The notes under the pieces are model-generated. The model was not told the DNA's origin. It did no database searches and saw nothing but the letters and a program-made list of their open reading frames with translations. Shown in pieces: positions 1-10,072 of a stretch of DNA of 64,000 nt (position 1 is the first letter of the stretch; the number at the start of each line of letters is the position of its first letter). Position numbers and translations under genes: made by a program. Source of the stretch: BD1-7 clade bacterium (GTDB lineage: Bacteria > Pseudomonadota > Gammaproteobacteria > Pseudomonadales > DT-91); contig CACSIO010000056.1 of assembly GCA_902705865.1 (NCBI GenBank), forward strand, positions 1 through 64,000, read 5' to 3'.

Positions 1-7
1 GTTCCAT

Positions 8-22
8 TGATAATCATTTTCA
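8..22. promoter_or_regulatory. Fur-box-like site
   Basis: The sequence TGATAATCATTTTCA matches the 7-1-7 Fur consensus (TGATAAT-N-ATTATCA) at 13 of 14 informative positions. It lies 235 bases upstream of the first gene of the thiamine-enzyme/ketosynthase operon. It could instead serve a gene beyond the left edge that reads leftward. Iron control of the operon is an inference. Confidence 0.5.
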
Positions 23-38
23 TTTTCAGTTGTTAAAA

Positions 39-59
39 TTGTATCAATAATTGATACAA
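39..59. promoter_or_regulatory. Perfect 9-3-9 palindrome, operator candidate
   Basis: Arms TTGTATCAA and TTGATACAA are exact reverse complements separated by TAA. The site has no T-run and is AT-rich, so it looks like a dimeric regulator operator, not a terminator. It lies 17 bases right of the Fur-like box. A weak promoter (TTGTTC at 80-85, 17-base spacer, TAGACT at 103-108) follows it toward the operon at 258. The cognate regulator is unknown. Confidence 0.45.
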
Positions 60-257
60 ATAAGTAAAAAATATTTATTTTGTTCAATTTATTTGTCTGA
101 GGTAGACTGCACGCTCAGGCAAATGACTGAAGAATAACAATAACCATGACTGAATTTCTGGATATGCCGCAGGGTATCGATCACGTATCGTGTATTGATC
201 GCCGGCTTAATCATTTTATTTATGTGAGTAACGCTCCGAAGCACTGCAGGGTTTTCC

Positions 258-2015
258 ATGCAGCTGTGTGATGCTTTAGCCCATGTGCTGCAAGTCTTGA
301 ACGTACGTTCCGTTTTTGGCGTCAGTGGCGCCAACATTGAGCCGTTTCACGATGCTGTTTTTCGCCTTGGCGTAAGCTCCCTAACGAATATCTTTGCAAA
401 GTCTGAATCGGGTGCGGCCTTTATGGCCGATGGTTATGCTCGTACGTCTGGCGGTTTAGGTGTGTGTTGCGCAACCTCTGGCGGCGGTATGATGAATCTT
501 GCTGCGGGGGTTGCTGAATCTCAAGCCAGTGGCATTCCGGTGTTAGCAATTATTGGGCAAGTGGCAACGGAGTGGGAAGGCGCCGGTGGTTTTCAGGATT
601 CGTCGGGCCGTGGTGGTTCGATCAATGGTGTTGAACTCTGGCGTTCAATGACGCAATACGCAGTGCGATTGCAAGCCGCCGATGAATTCTGGCAACAACT
701 TAATTTGTGTCTGACCCTATCGTTGAATGGCAATAAAGGCGCAACAGCATTGCTGTTGCCGCGCGATGTTCAGATGATGGATGTCGGAGCCATGCCTGAC
801 TGGTTTTTCAAACGGTTGGCACGAGGGTTTATTGATATTCCTGCTGTTAATACGGAGCTGACTGAATGCGTGAGCACGCTGTTTGCTTTGCTGTCGGCAT
901 GTCAAAATCCGCTGGTTGTTATCGGCGATGCTGCGGTACGTGATCGAGCTTACGCCGATATCTGTGAGTTTTTGAAAAGCGCCGACATCCCCGTTGCGGT
1001 TACCTTGGCTGACATCTGTGCTTATGATCGCCGAGAACGTAATTTTGTTGGTGTTATCGGTGCCTGTGGTGAGCCCTCGCTACATCGTTACATTGAAGAG
1101 CAGGTTGATTTAGTTGTTGTGATCGGCAACAACCTGGATCAGATGACTCAAGGCCCGCTGACCAGCATTCTGCAAACCAAGCCGTCAGTTTTGATTCACC
1201 ATGCATTGAAATCGGTCGGCCCCCGTTTGAATGTTGCGTTGACGATTCATGCGCCATTGGTAGAGACATTTCAGCTGATTAATGACTTTCATGCCCGCCA
1301 ACCCTTGCGGTTTCACGGTATTAAAAAACTGCATCGTGATAAGCACCCTCAAATTCGTTTAGCGGCGGGTGATGGGTTGTCGAACAGTATGGCAATCGCT
1401 GCCATCAACCCACATTTACCCGAGAACATCAGCTTGGTTCTGGATGCTGGTAACTGTGCAGCAACAGCCGCGCACTATCTTGAGCCGCCGCCGGGTGCGC
1501 GGTCATCGATTGCCCTTGGAATGGGGGGGATGGGCTATGGCGTGGCTTCCGCCGTGGGTGTGCAGCTAGCACAACAAGCGAAAGAATCGCGGTCACAACC
1601 GACTGTTGTATTTTGTGGTGACGGCGCGTTTTTGATGAATGGCGTTGAGGTGCATACTGCTGTTGAGCTGCAACTGCCCATCATTTGGTTGGTGTTTAAC
1701 AATCAAGGGCACGGGATGTGTCGTAGTCGCCAGGAGCTGTTATTTGAAAACCGTGTGACGTGTTCCAATTTTTCGGCGCCAGTTAATATCAGTCAGCTCG
1801 GCGAAGGTTTAGGATTGGCTGCTGATCAGGTTGCTCAAGCCAGCTCCACCGCCGAAATCGAGGCATTTTTGCAATCCTACTTTTCGCAGCCAGAGCCAGG
1901 GCCAGCGCTGCTTGAACTGAATATCGACGTTGACGAAATACCCCCTTTCGCGCCCCTGATTGATATCTGGACTCAACAACAAAGTGAGGAAGATGCGCCT
2001 GTTATCACTGCCTGA
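258..2015 (+). CDS. Thiamine diphosphate-dependent enzyme, acetolactate synthase-like
   Basis: This 585-residue protein has the full three-domain layout of the acetolactate synthase/benzoylformate decarboxylase superfamily. The N-terminal PYR domain carries the cofactor-activating Glu50 in KSESGAAFMADGYAR. The C-terminal PP domain has the GDG...NN metal/ThDP motif at about residues 454-482 (GDGAFLMNGVEVHTA, then VFNNQGHGM). Family knowledge predicts decarboxylation of a 2-oxoacid and carboligation; the substrate cannot be read from the sequence. It is the first gene of a four-gene operon with an SRPBCC protein and a ketosynthase III, and its end overlaps the next gene by 23 bases. That context suggests formation of an acyloin-like or branched building block for a small molecule, not branched-chain amino acid synthesis. 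No regulatory subunit gene is nearby. The start at 258 follows CAGGG with suitable spacing. Confidence 0.85.
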   Translation: MQLCDALAHVLQVLNVRSVFGVSGANIEPFHDAVFRLGVSSLTNIFAKSESGAAFMADGYARTSGGLGVCCATSGGGMMNLAAGVAESQASGIPVLAIIGQVATEWEGAGGFQDSSGRGGSINGVELWRSMTQYAVRLQAADEFWQQLNLCLTLSLNGNKGATALLLPRDVQMMDVGAMPDWFFKRLARGFIDIPAVNTELTECVSTLFALLSACQNPLVVIGDAAVRDRAYADICEFLKSADIPVAVTLADICAYDRRERNFVGVIGACGEPSLHRYIEEQVDLVVVIGNNLDQMTQGPLTSILQTKPSVLIHHALKSVGPRLNVALTIHAPLVETFQLINDFHARQPLRFHGIKKLHRDKHPQIRLAAGDGLSNSMAIAAINPHLPENISLVLDAGNCAATAAHYLEPPPGARSSIALGMGGMGYGVASAVGVQLAQQAKESRSQPTVVFCGDGAFLMNGVEVHTAVELQLPIIWLVFNNQGHGMCRSRQELLFENRVTCSNFSAPVNISQLGEGLGLAADQVAQASSTAEIEAFLQSYFSQPEPGPALLELNIDVDEIPPFAPLIDIWTQQQSEEDAPVITA

Positions 2016-2601
2016 CGACCTGACACGCATTGAGTGTGTTACTAACGATGAAATGAACGAACGCCTGGTTGACATGACCCACGCGGTATACCCGCATCGA
2101 CGGCGTTTTGGAGATGTGTTTACGCTAGAGCGGTTGCTGCCGGTATCGGCCGACGCGGCTTTTGCCTTACTGGCTAATACAGATTATCTGCATTTATGGA
2201 ATTACGCCGCGAGGCCTGCAGCAAGCGACGGCGACCTTTTGATTGATCATTATTCTGATACACCAATGCGTTTGCAGCTAGACGCATACCCTGCTGTAGG
2301 TGTTATCGATATGCATTGGCGGCTTGCCGATAGTACCCAGCAACAGGCGGTCTATTTTTCGGATTCATTACGAATAGTAAACGCGCGGCATCCGCTACAC
2401 ACTGATGGCTGTGTATTGCTCTGGACGTGCACGCCGGGCACGATTCTCGCTCACACCGGCGCAGCCACCGAGGCGAAAGAGCCCGCGATAGATTGGCGTT
2501 TAATGCCAGCGCGCCGCCAGCTTGAAATTAATAATATTGAGCGTCTTTTGAACGTAGAGATTGACGCCCCAGCTACTGTTGATGCAGAGGTTGTTGTATG
2601 A
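1993..2601 (+). CDS. SRPBCC/START-like protein (first paralog)
   Basis: A 202-residue soluble protein without signal peptide. The pattern LERLLPVSADAAFALLANT followed by a conserved Trp resembles the N-terminal strand-helix of the SRPBCC (START/Bet v 1) hydrophobic-pocket fold. It resembles the product of 3652-4311: both have a xPHxxxxG segment just before the domain (YPHRRRFG here, HPHHELYG there). The start at 1993 is preferred because GTGAGGAAG lies just upstream, inside the end of the thiamine-enzyme gene. The end overlaps the ketosynthase start as ATGA, so translation is probably coupled. In polyketide-like pathways SRPBCC proteins act as cyclases, aromatases or ligand carriers; the role here is inferred only from context. 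Fold assignment is moderately sure, function unknown. Confidence 0.6.
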   Translation: MRLLSLPDDLTRIECVTNDEMNERLVDMTHAVYPHRRRFGDVFTLERLLPVSADAAFALLANTDYLHLWNYAARPAASDGDLLIDHYSDTPMRLQLDAYPAVGVIDMHWRLADSTQQQAVYFSDSLRIVNARHPLHTDGCVLLWTCTPGTILAHTGAATEAKEPAIDWRLMPARRQLEINNIERLLNVEIDAPATVDAEVVV

Positions 2602-3650
2602 AGTCTTCTCAAACGTCCACAGGCCGAGTGAACAATACGCTGGATAGCGCTCCAATTAGTATTTTGGGTGCCGCCAGTTACATGCCCGAGAAAGTTGTTG
2701 ATAACGACTTCTTTATAGAAGCTTCCGCGATCAAAAAACATGCGATGTTTCGTGGTACTCGATTACGTCATCATATGGCTGAAGATGAGATGGCAGCGGA
2801 CATGATTGCCACCGCAGCCCGTGATCTTGCCGTTAGAATGGATATCGATTTAGGCGATGTAGACTTGGTGTTAACTAACGTATCGTTCCCGGATTTACCG
2901 TTTACCGGTGTGGGTGCGATTGCTGCCAAACAATTGGGTATTCGCCCGCCGCATATTTTTGATTTATCCAGTGGTGGCTGTGTGTCGTTTATTTTTATGT
3001 TGCAGATGGCGCAGGCGATGTTTGCCACCGGTGCTGCACGCAACGCGCTGATTTGCAATGTACAGTCGTCGGCCGGGCGCATCTTTGCCCAGCCGGGTAA
3101 TCGTGAGTTACCGCAATCGGCGGTGCCAGGTGATGGCTGTGGTGTGGTTTGTTGTGAGGCCAGTGATGTCTCGCCGGTATTGTCGATGGTGACGCATAAC
3201 TTCCCTGAATATGCTGCGGATATGCGCATCACAACCGCAGATAATCGCCATTGGTGGCAGCCGGGTACCTTGCCGTTTAATCTGGATTTTTCGGATGCCA
3301 AACTGGCGTCAATTATCGAACGAGGTAACCGTTTGGTGCCGCCAGCATTATATGAAGCCATTGAGCAGGCGGGGCTTGATGTGCCGGATATTGATGTTCT
3401 GATTACTAATCAACCCAATCGTATCTTCTTGCGCAATTGGCGCGAGGCTGTTGAGCTTGAAGAAGATCAGCATGTAAACACGTTTTATGAGCATGGAAAT
3501 TTGTTTGGTGCGGCGTTTCCGATCAGCATTGAGCGCGGCGTGCAACAGGGTACGTTGAAGCCCGGCAGTAAGTTGTTGTTAGGCGGTTTTTCACATGCTG
3601 GCGATTACTCAGCGGCTGCTGTTGTTGATTGGTATAAAAATGGGAGTTGA
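2598..3650 (+). CDS. 3-oxoacyl-ACP synthase III-like (KAS III) protein with altered triad
   Basis: This 350-residue thiolase-fold protein aligns with FabH-type enzymes. The nucleophile region is DLSSGGCVSF with Cys128, and the C-terminal EHGNLFGAAF supplies Asn301 where FabH has its catalytic Asn. The FabH motif HQAN is replaced by NQPN (LITNQPNRI), so the catalytic His position holds Asn271. Canonical FabH uses Cys-His-Asn for acyl transfer and decarboxylative condensation. This variant may therefore join acyl groups without standard malonyl decarboxylation, act as an acyltransferase, or borrow a residue from a partner. It also has a roughly 17-residue N-terminal extension relative to FabH. 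It overlaps the upstream SRPBCC gene by 4 bases and stops 1 base before the second SRPBCC start. A housekeeping FabH role is unlikely. Confidence 0.8.
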   Translation: MKSSQTSTGRVNNTLDSAPISILGAASYMPEKVVDNDFFIEASAIKKHAMFRGTRLRHHMAEDEMAADMIATAARDLAVRMDIDLGDVDLVLTNVSFPDLPFTGVGAIAAKQLGIRPPHIFDLSSGGCVSFIFMLQMAQAMFATGAARNALICNVQSSAGRIFAQPGNRELPQSAVPGDGCGVVCCEASDVSPVLSMVTHNFPEYAADMRITTADNRHWWQPGTLPFNLDFSDAKLASIIERGNRLVPPALYEAIEQAGLDVPDIDVLITNQPNRIFLRNWREAVELEEDQHVNTFYEHGNLFGAAFPISIERGVQQGTLKPGSKLLLGGFSHAGDYSAAAVVDWYKNGS

Positions 3651-3651
3651 A

Positions 3652-4311
3652 ATGACGGCTGGCGAGACTGCTGATATACCTATCACGGAGACGCTGCCGG
3701 AAGGGTTGGTGCGTGTTGAATCGGTTGATCAGGCTGCGTTTAATGCAATCTGTGAGGCACGTACTCCGCGCATGCATCCTCATCATGAATTGTATGGCCG
3801 CTATTGCAGCCTAGAGGCGTTTGTTGAATGCTCACCAGAGGCATTGTTTAACTATTTAGCGCAGCCGGAGTCATTGTTGGAGTGGACATACAGTCTGCGT
3901 AATATGAAGGCAATGGGTGACGGGCTACTGATGTTTGGCGACAAGGTTGGTGGGCCAACTCAATGTTATTGCCGTGTGGATAGCAATGCCGAGGCAATGA
4001 CGGTGGATTACCATTGTGCTTGGGATCAATCCGAGACGCTGTGGATGATTTACTACATGCGAGTGATGGATGCCACGCGTTGGGGGCGATCAGGAGCGTT
4101 GGTGACTTGGACGAATTGCTGCCATCCGTTTTATCTCGATAACCCCTGGCCAGAACTTGTACCTGAACAGCGCAGTATATGGGTGGGTGACGGCTGGCCA
4201 TTTTTTAAGGCTGGCCACCAGATGGAGTTGGATAACCTAAAAGCCATTGCCGAACACCGGCATGCGAACGGTATTGATCTAGCCGACTTATCCCATCTTG
4301 TAAGCACGTAA
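3652..4311 (+). CDS. SRPBCC/START-like protein (second paralog)
   Basis: A 219-residue protein resembling the product of 1993-2601. It has the HPHHELYG lead segment, then FVECSPEALFNYLAQPES and a Trp typical of the START-like first strand and helix. It is rich in Trp, Cys and His in its second half (TWTNCCHPFY, WPFFKAGH). The start at 3652 is chosen over the ATG at 3640 because GGGAG at 3642-3646 is correctly spaced from it and it begins one base after the ketosynthase stop. It is the last gene of the operon and its end faces the acyltransferase gene 13 bases away, with no obvious terminator between. Function is unknown; ligand binding, cyclisation or dehydration of the pathway product is the natural hypothesis. 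Confidence 0.6.
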   Translation: MTAGETADIPITETLPEGLVRVESVDQAAFNAICEARTPRMHPHHELYGRYCSLEAFVECSPEALFNYLAQPESLLEWTYSLRNMKAMGDGLLMFGDKVGGPTQCYCRVDSNAEAMTVDYHCAWDQSETLWMIYYMRVMDATRWGRSGALVTWTNCCHPFYLDNPWPELVPEQRSIWVGDGWPFFKAGHQMELDNLKAIAEHRHANGIDLADLSHLVST

Positions 4312-4324
4312 TGTGTCGGGTGTT

Positions 4325-5602
4325 CTAGCTGTGATGTATAAGCACCTGGTCTGCCAGTTGCTGCTCCAGTGGTATTGATGGCGACAACTTGATGCTCGCA
4401 AATGCCCCTCGCCGGCGATAGTAACGCGACACAGTAGACCCTTGCGAATAATCAAATATCAGTTGATAGCGCCAATCGTCCTCTAACGTATCACTTAGGG
4501 TGTCGTAGTGTTTTACGGTGACCTGCATGTCTGTCGACAACCCCACCGTTTTTTTACTCGCTGCACTCGGCATGTAAATGGTTAACAAAGCTCTTGGATA
4601 AAAACGGTTTAGGGCGGAGAGCTCGGCGATAACCCTATCCGCGGCTTGTTTGCTCTCGGGTAATACCAACATCAAAACGTCATGTCGATAAGCTTGTTGC
4701 AGGTGTTGATGAGTGTGTTGCTGGTAGCGATTGTGCAGCCATAAGTAGTCACCCGGCATTCGACGAATGTCTGCTTCCAGCTGACGTTGCAGTTGCTGGG
4801 TTAGACGCTGTATTTCATCATTATGCGGGTTGCTGGTATCCGGCCAAATCGGTGCGTGGTAACGGAGGCGATAACCGGTTGCACTGCGGCGTGCCATTAC
4901 CATCACAATCGGTGAATTAGTGCGTAATGCCCAAAGAGCAGGTGTTGGCGTTGTGTAGGCGCGCGTGCCGAAAAACGTTAATGGCAGGCCGCCCTCGGGT
5001 AGCGCCTGATCAATCGCCAAGCCAGCAAAGCGACCCTGACGCAGGGCGCGTATTCCTGCGCGCACAGCATGTTGTGGCGGTGTTAGTTCGCCACCAAACT
5101 GTGTGCGTATTGCGTGTATCCAATCAGCAACGGGCTCGACGAAGAATCGCTGAGAAATGACAATACCGGGTTGCTGTGACGATGCGCCCAGAAATGTTGC
5201 CTCCCAGTTGGCGAGATGGCCGGTAACTATAACAGGGCTATGGCCGTCTGCGATGAGCTGGTCAATCACCTCTGGGTTGTTGATGCTGACGATGTTGTTA
5301 CTGACGATGCGGTTGCTGTCGCGATCAAGATTACGCAATTTCAGATAATCGAAAGTCACGGCATAGAGGTTAATCAAAGATTTGCGCGCGATTTGTCGTT
5401 GTGTGCGACGGTCGAGATTCAGATCGCCAGCAAGGCTGAGATTACTTAGGATGCGCTTTCGTTGCCGAGCGCTCAGCATAAAGCCTAGTGTGCCAACCAC
5501 CGTTGCTAATTTGTAGAGCGTGGCGAGTGACAGTGGTGCGGCAATACATTCAAGTATACGAATGAGCCACGGAGCACGATAAGACGGTTGTTTGCCAGGC
5601 AT
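4325..5602 (-). CDS. Lipid A acyltransferase-like (LpxL/HtrB family) protein with C-terminal extension
   Basis: Residues 1 to about 310 look like the lysophospholipid/lipid A acyltransferase family. There is an N-terminal hydrophobic stretch and the catalytic H-X4-E motif in GHLANWE (His129, Glu134). The late motif LWLHNRY matches the usual family ending. Such enzymes transfer an acyl chain from acyl-ACP to a lipid at the inner membrane. The protein is 425 residues, about 110 longer than typical members. The extension begins with HDVLMLVLPESKQAADRVI and continues with a mixed alpha/beta pattern, possibly a partial glycosyltransferase-like domain, but this is weak. It is convergent with the ketosynthase operon and could acylate its product or simply modify lipid A. 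Confidence 0.7.
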   Translation of the reverse strand: MPGKQPSYRAPWLIRILECIAAPLSLATLYKLATVVGTLGFMLSARQRKRILSNLSLAGDLNLDRRTQRQIARKSLINLYAVTFDYLKLRNLDRDSNRIVSNNIVSINNPEVIDQLIADGHSPVIVTGHLANWEATFLGASSQQPGIVISQRFFVEPVADWIHAIRTQFGGELTPPQHAVRAGIRALRQGRFAGLAIDQALPEGGLPLTFFGTRAYTTPTPALWALRTNSPIVMVMARRSATGYRLRYHAPIWPDTSNPHNDEIQRLTQQLQRQLEADIRRMPGDYLWLHNRYQQHTHQHLQQAYRHDVLMLVLPESKQAADRVIAELSALNRFYPRALLTIYMPSAASKKTVGLSTDMQVTVKHYDTLSDTLEDDWRYQLIFDYSQGSTVSRYYRRRGAFASIKLSPSIPLEQQLADQVLIHHS

Positions 5603-5816
5603 GACGTGATGGTCTGCGTTGAAAGGGTGAGCACGTCATTGGATGGTACCACAGTTATCGTGGCTGTTTCAGGTGTTGCTAATCAGGCGGTTTTTACGTT
5701 GCAATTGTGCGTTTTTTAACAACCTGCTGGCTAGGCCGGGGGCATTATATTGGAAGCCGCTTTGTGTGTTCGTTATAGGTAGTTCGTTATTTAGCGCTTT
5801 GGCCAATTCGTGGTAT

Positions 5817-6602
5817 TCATGGTTCAACTCGATGCGTTTCTTCGCTGCGCAGTGTTAGCACCTCAACGCCGGTATGCGTCACAAGTAAGGTATGTTCCCA
5901 TTGTGCGGAGAGCTGTTTGTCTCTGGTAACAACAGTCCAGCCATCCTTGAGGGTTTTCACTCGAGGTTTGCCTTGGTTAATCATCGGTTCGATGGTAAAT
6001 GTCATGCCAGGCGTTAATACCAAACCTTCTCCCTGGCGACCAAAGTGCATAACTTGCGGCGCTTCGTGCATCTCTTGCCCGATACCGTGACCGCAGTATT
6101 CGCGTACGATGCTGTAGCCTGCCTTTTGAGCGATTCGTTGAATCGCATAGCCGATGTCGCCGAGTGTTGCGCCGGGCTTTATCGCATTAATGCCTTGCCA
6201 GAGAGCGTCGTAGCAAGAGTCGACCAATTGCCGTGCTTGCGGGTTGGCCTCTGGCATTACATACATTTTACTTGAATCAGCAATGTAGCCATTTTGTTCG
6301 AGCGTAATGTCAATGTTGATGATATCGGCAGGTTTCAGGTGGTAATGCGCCGATGGCATACCGTGGCACACGACCTCATTGACGGAGGCATTCAGAGCAT
6401 ACGGGTAGTCGTATTGCCCTTTACTGGCAGGGCGAGCATTCAAGATGTCAGTAATGTAGGTTTCAACCCAATCATTAATGGCCATCGTGCTGATGCCTGG
6501 CTTGACGATCTTATCGAGTGCTTCGAATACCTGAGCGAGCAATGCGCCTGACTGACGCATTCGCTGAATTTCAGATGCAGACTTAATAGTGACGTTATTC
6601 AT
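5817..6602 (-). CDS. map: Methionine aminopeptidase, type I
   Basis: This 261-residue protein removes the N-terminal Met from nascent proteins and is cytosolic. All five dimetal ligands of the pita-bread fold are present: Asp98 (NIDIT), Asp109 (IADSSKMY), His172 (CGHGIG), Glu205 (TIEPM) and Glu236 (QWEHT). The substrate-side His80 in VVCHGMP is also kept. Length is normal for type I enzymes. It is not next to rpsB, where the housekeeping map gene often sits, so it may be a second paralog. Its start lies inside the end of a ParD-like gene (8-base overlap), indicating translational coupling and shared control. Confidence 0.92.
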   Translation of the reverse strand: MNNVTIKSASEIQRMRQSGALLAQVFEALDKIVKPGISTMAINDWVETYITDILNARPASKGQYDYPYALNASVNEVVCHGMPSAHYHLKPADIINIDITLEQNGYIADSSKMYVMPEANPQARQLVDSCYDALWQGINAIKPGATLGDIGYAIQRIAQKAGYSIVREYCGHGIGQEMHEAPQVMHFGRQGEGLVLTPGMTFTIEPMINQGKPRVKTLKDGWTVVTRDKQLSAQWEHTLLVTHTGVEVLTLRSEETHRVEP

Positions 6603-6801
6603 TCGAGAGTTCGGGCATCTGAATGTTTTCGCGCTTGAGCTGTTCTTTCAGAATCTCGTGGTAGCTCATCGTCGGATTGCTTTCGGCGAGCATGCCGATT
6701 TTTATCCAGAACTCTGCTTGTGCGTTGATAGAGCGCGACATAACGGTGCTGGATTTGCGGATATCGTCATGCAAGTCGTCCGAAATTTTTACGATGCCCA
6801 T
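6595..6801 (-). CDS. ParD-like ribbon-helix-helix protein
   Basis: A 68-residue protein beginning MGIVKISDDLHDDIRKSS, with the beta-strand (VKISDDL) and helix pattern of ribbon-helix-helix DNA-binding antitoxins. The central segment AQAEFWIKIGMLAESNPT matches what is known of the ParD-like family (Pfam ParD_like), which is often found beside methionine aminopeptidase genes. The start at 6801 is preferred over in-frame upstream codons because the fold begins there and AAGAGAAATACC precedes it. No ParE toxin gene is adjacent; the downstream partner is map, overlapped by 8 bases. A perfect palindrome 15-29 bases upstream is a natural autoregulatory operator. Confidence 0.75.
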   Translation of the reverse strand: MGIVKISDDLHDDIRKSSTVMSRSINAQAEFWIKIGMLAESNPTMSYHEILKEQLKRENIQMPELSNE

Positions 6802-6815
6802 GGTATTTCTCTTAA

Positions 6816-6830
6816 TATATGAATCATATA
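6816..6830. promoter_or_regulatory. 7-1-7 palindrome upstream of the ParD-like gene
   Basis: TATATGA and TCATATA are exact reverse complements around one central A. A related AT-rich stretch (GTATTGTATATAA) follows immediately. The site lies 15 bases upstream of the ATG at 6801, where a ribbon-helix-helix repressor would be expected to bind its own promoter. The role is inferred. Confidence 0.45.
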
Positions 6831-6963
6831 CGTATTGTATATAAAACGTATTTTCTGTGCAAACGCATGAAACGACGTTATGGGGGCTATTCATGCTAAT
6901 CGAGCGTGTTTAATCGACGCATCTGGCTGCTACTTTGGGATATCGATATTTTTCGAGGGCATA

Positions 6964-6989
6964 AAAAAACCGCCCTGAGGCGGTTTTTA
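6964..6989 (-). terminator. Rho-independent terminator after isocitrate dehydrogenase
   Basis: AAAAACCGCC, loop CTGA, GGCGGTTTTT forms a 10-base-pair stem with flanking A and T runs on both sides, so it could work in both directions. It lies 22 bases beyond the stop codon of the isocitrate dehydrogenase gene. Confidence 0.85.
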
Positions 6990-7010
6990 CAATCTACGGA
7001 AGGTTTGCTG

Positions 7011-10072
<3,062 letters not shown>

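Noticed and set aside
2598-3650. Housekeeping fabH
   Set aside because: The catalytic His is replaced and no plsX, fabD or acpP gene lies nearby.
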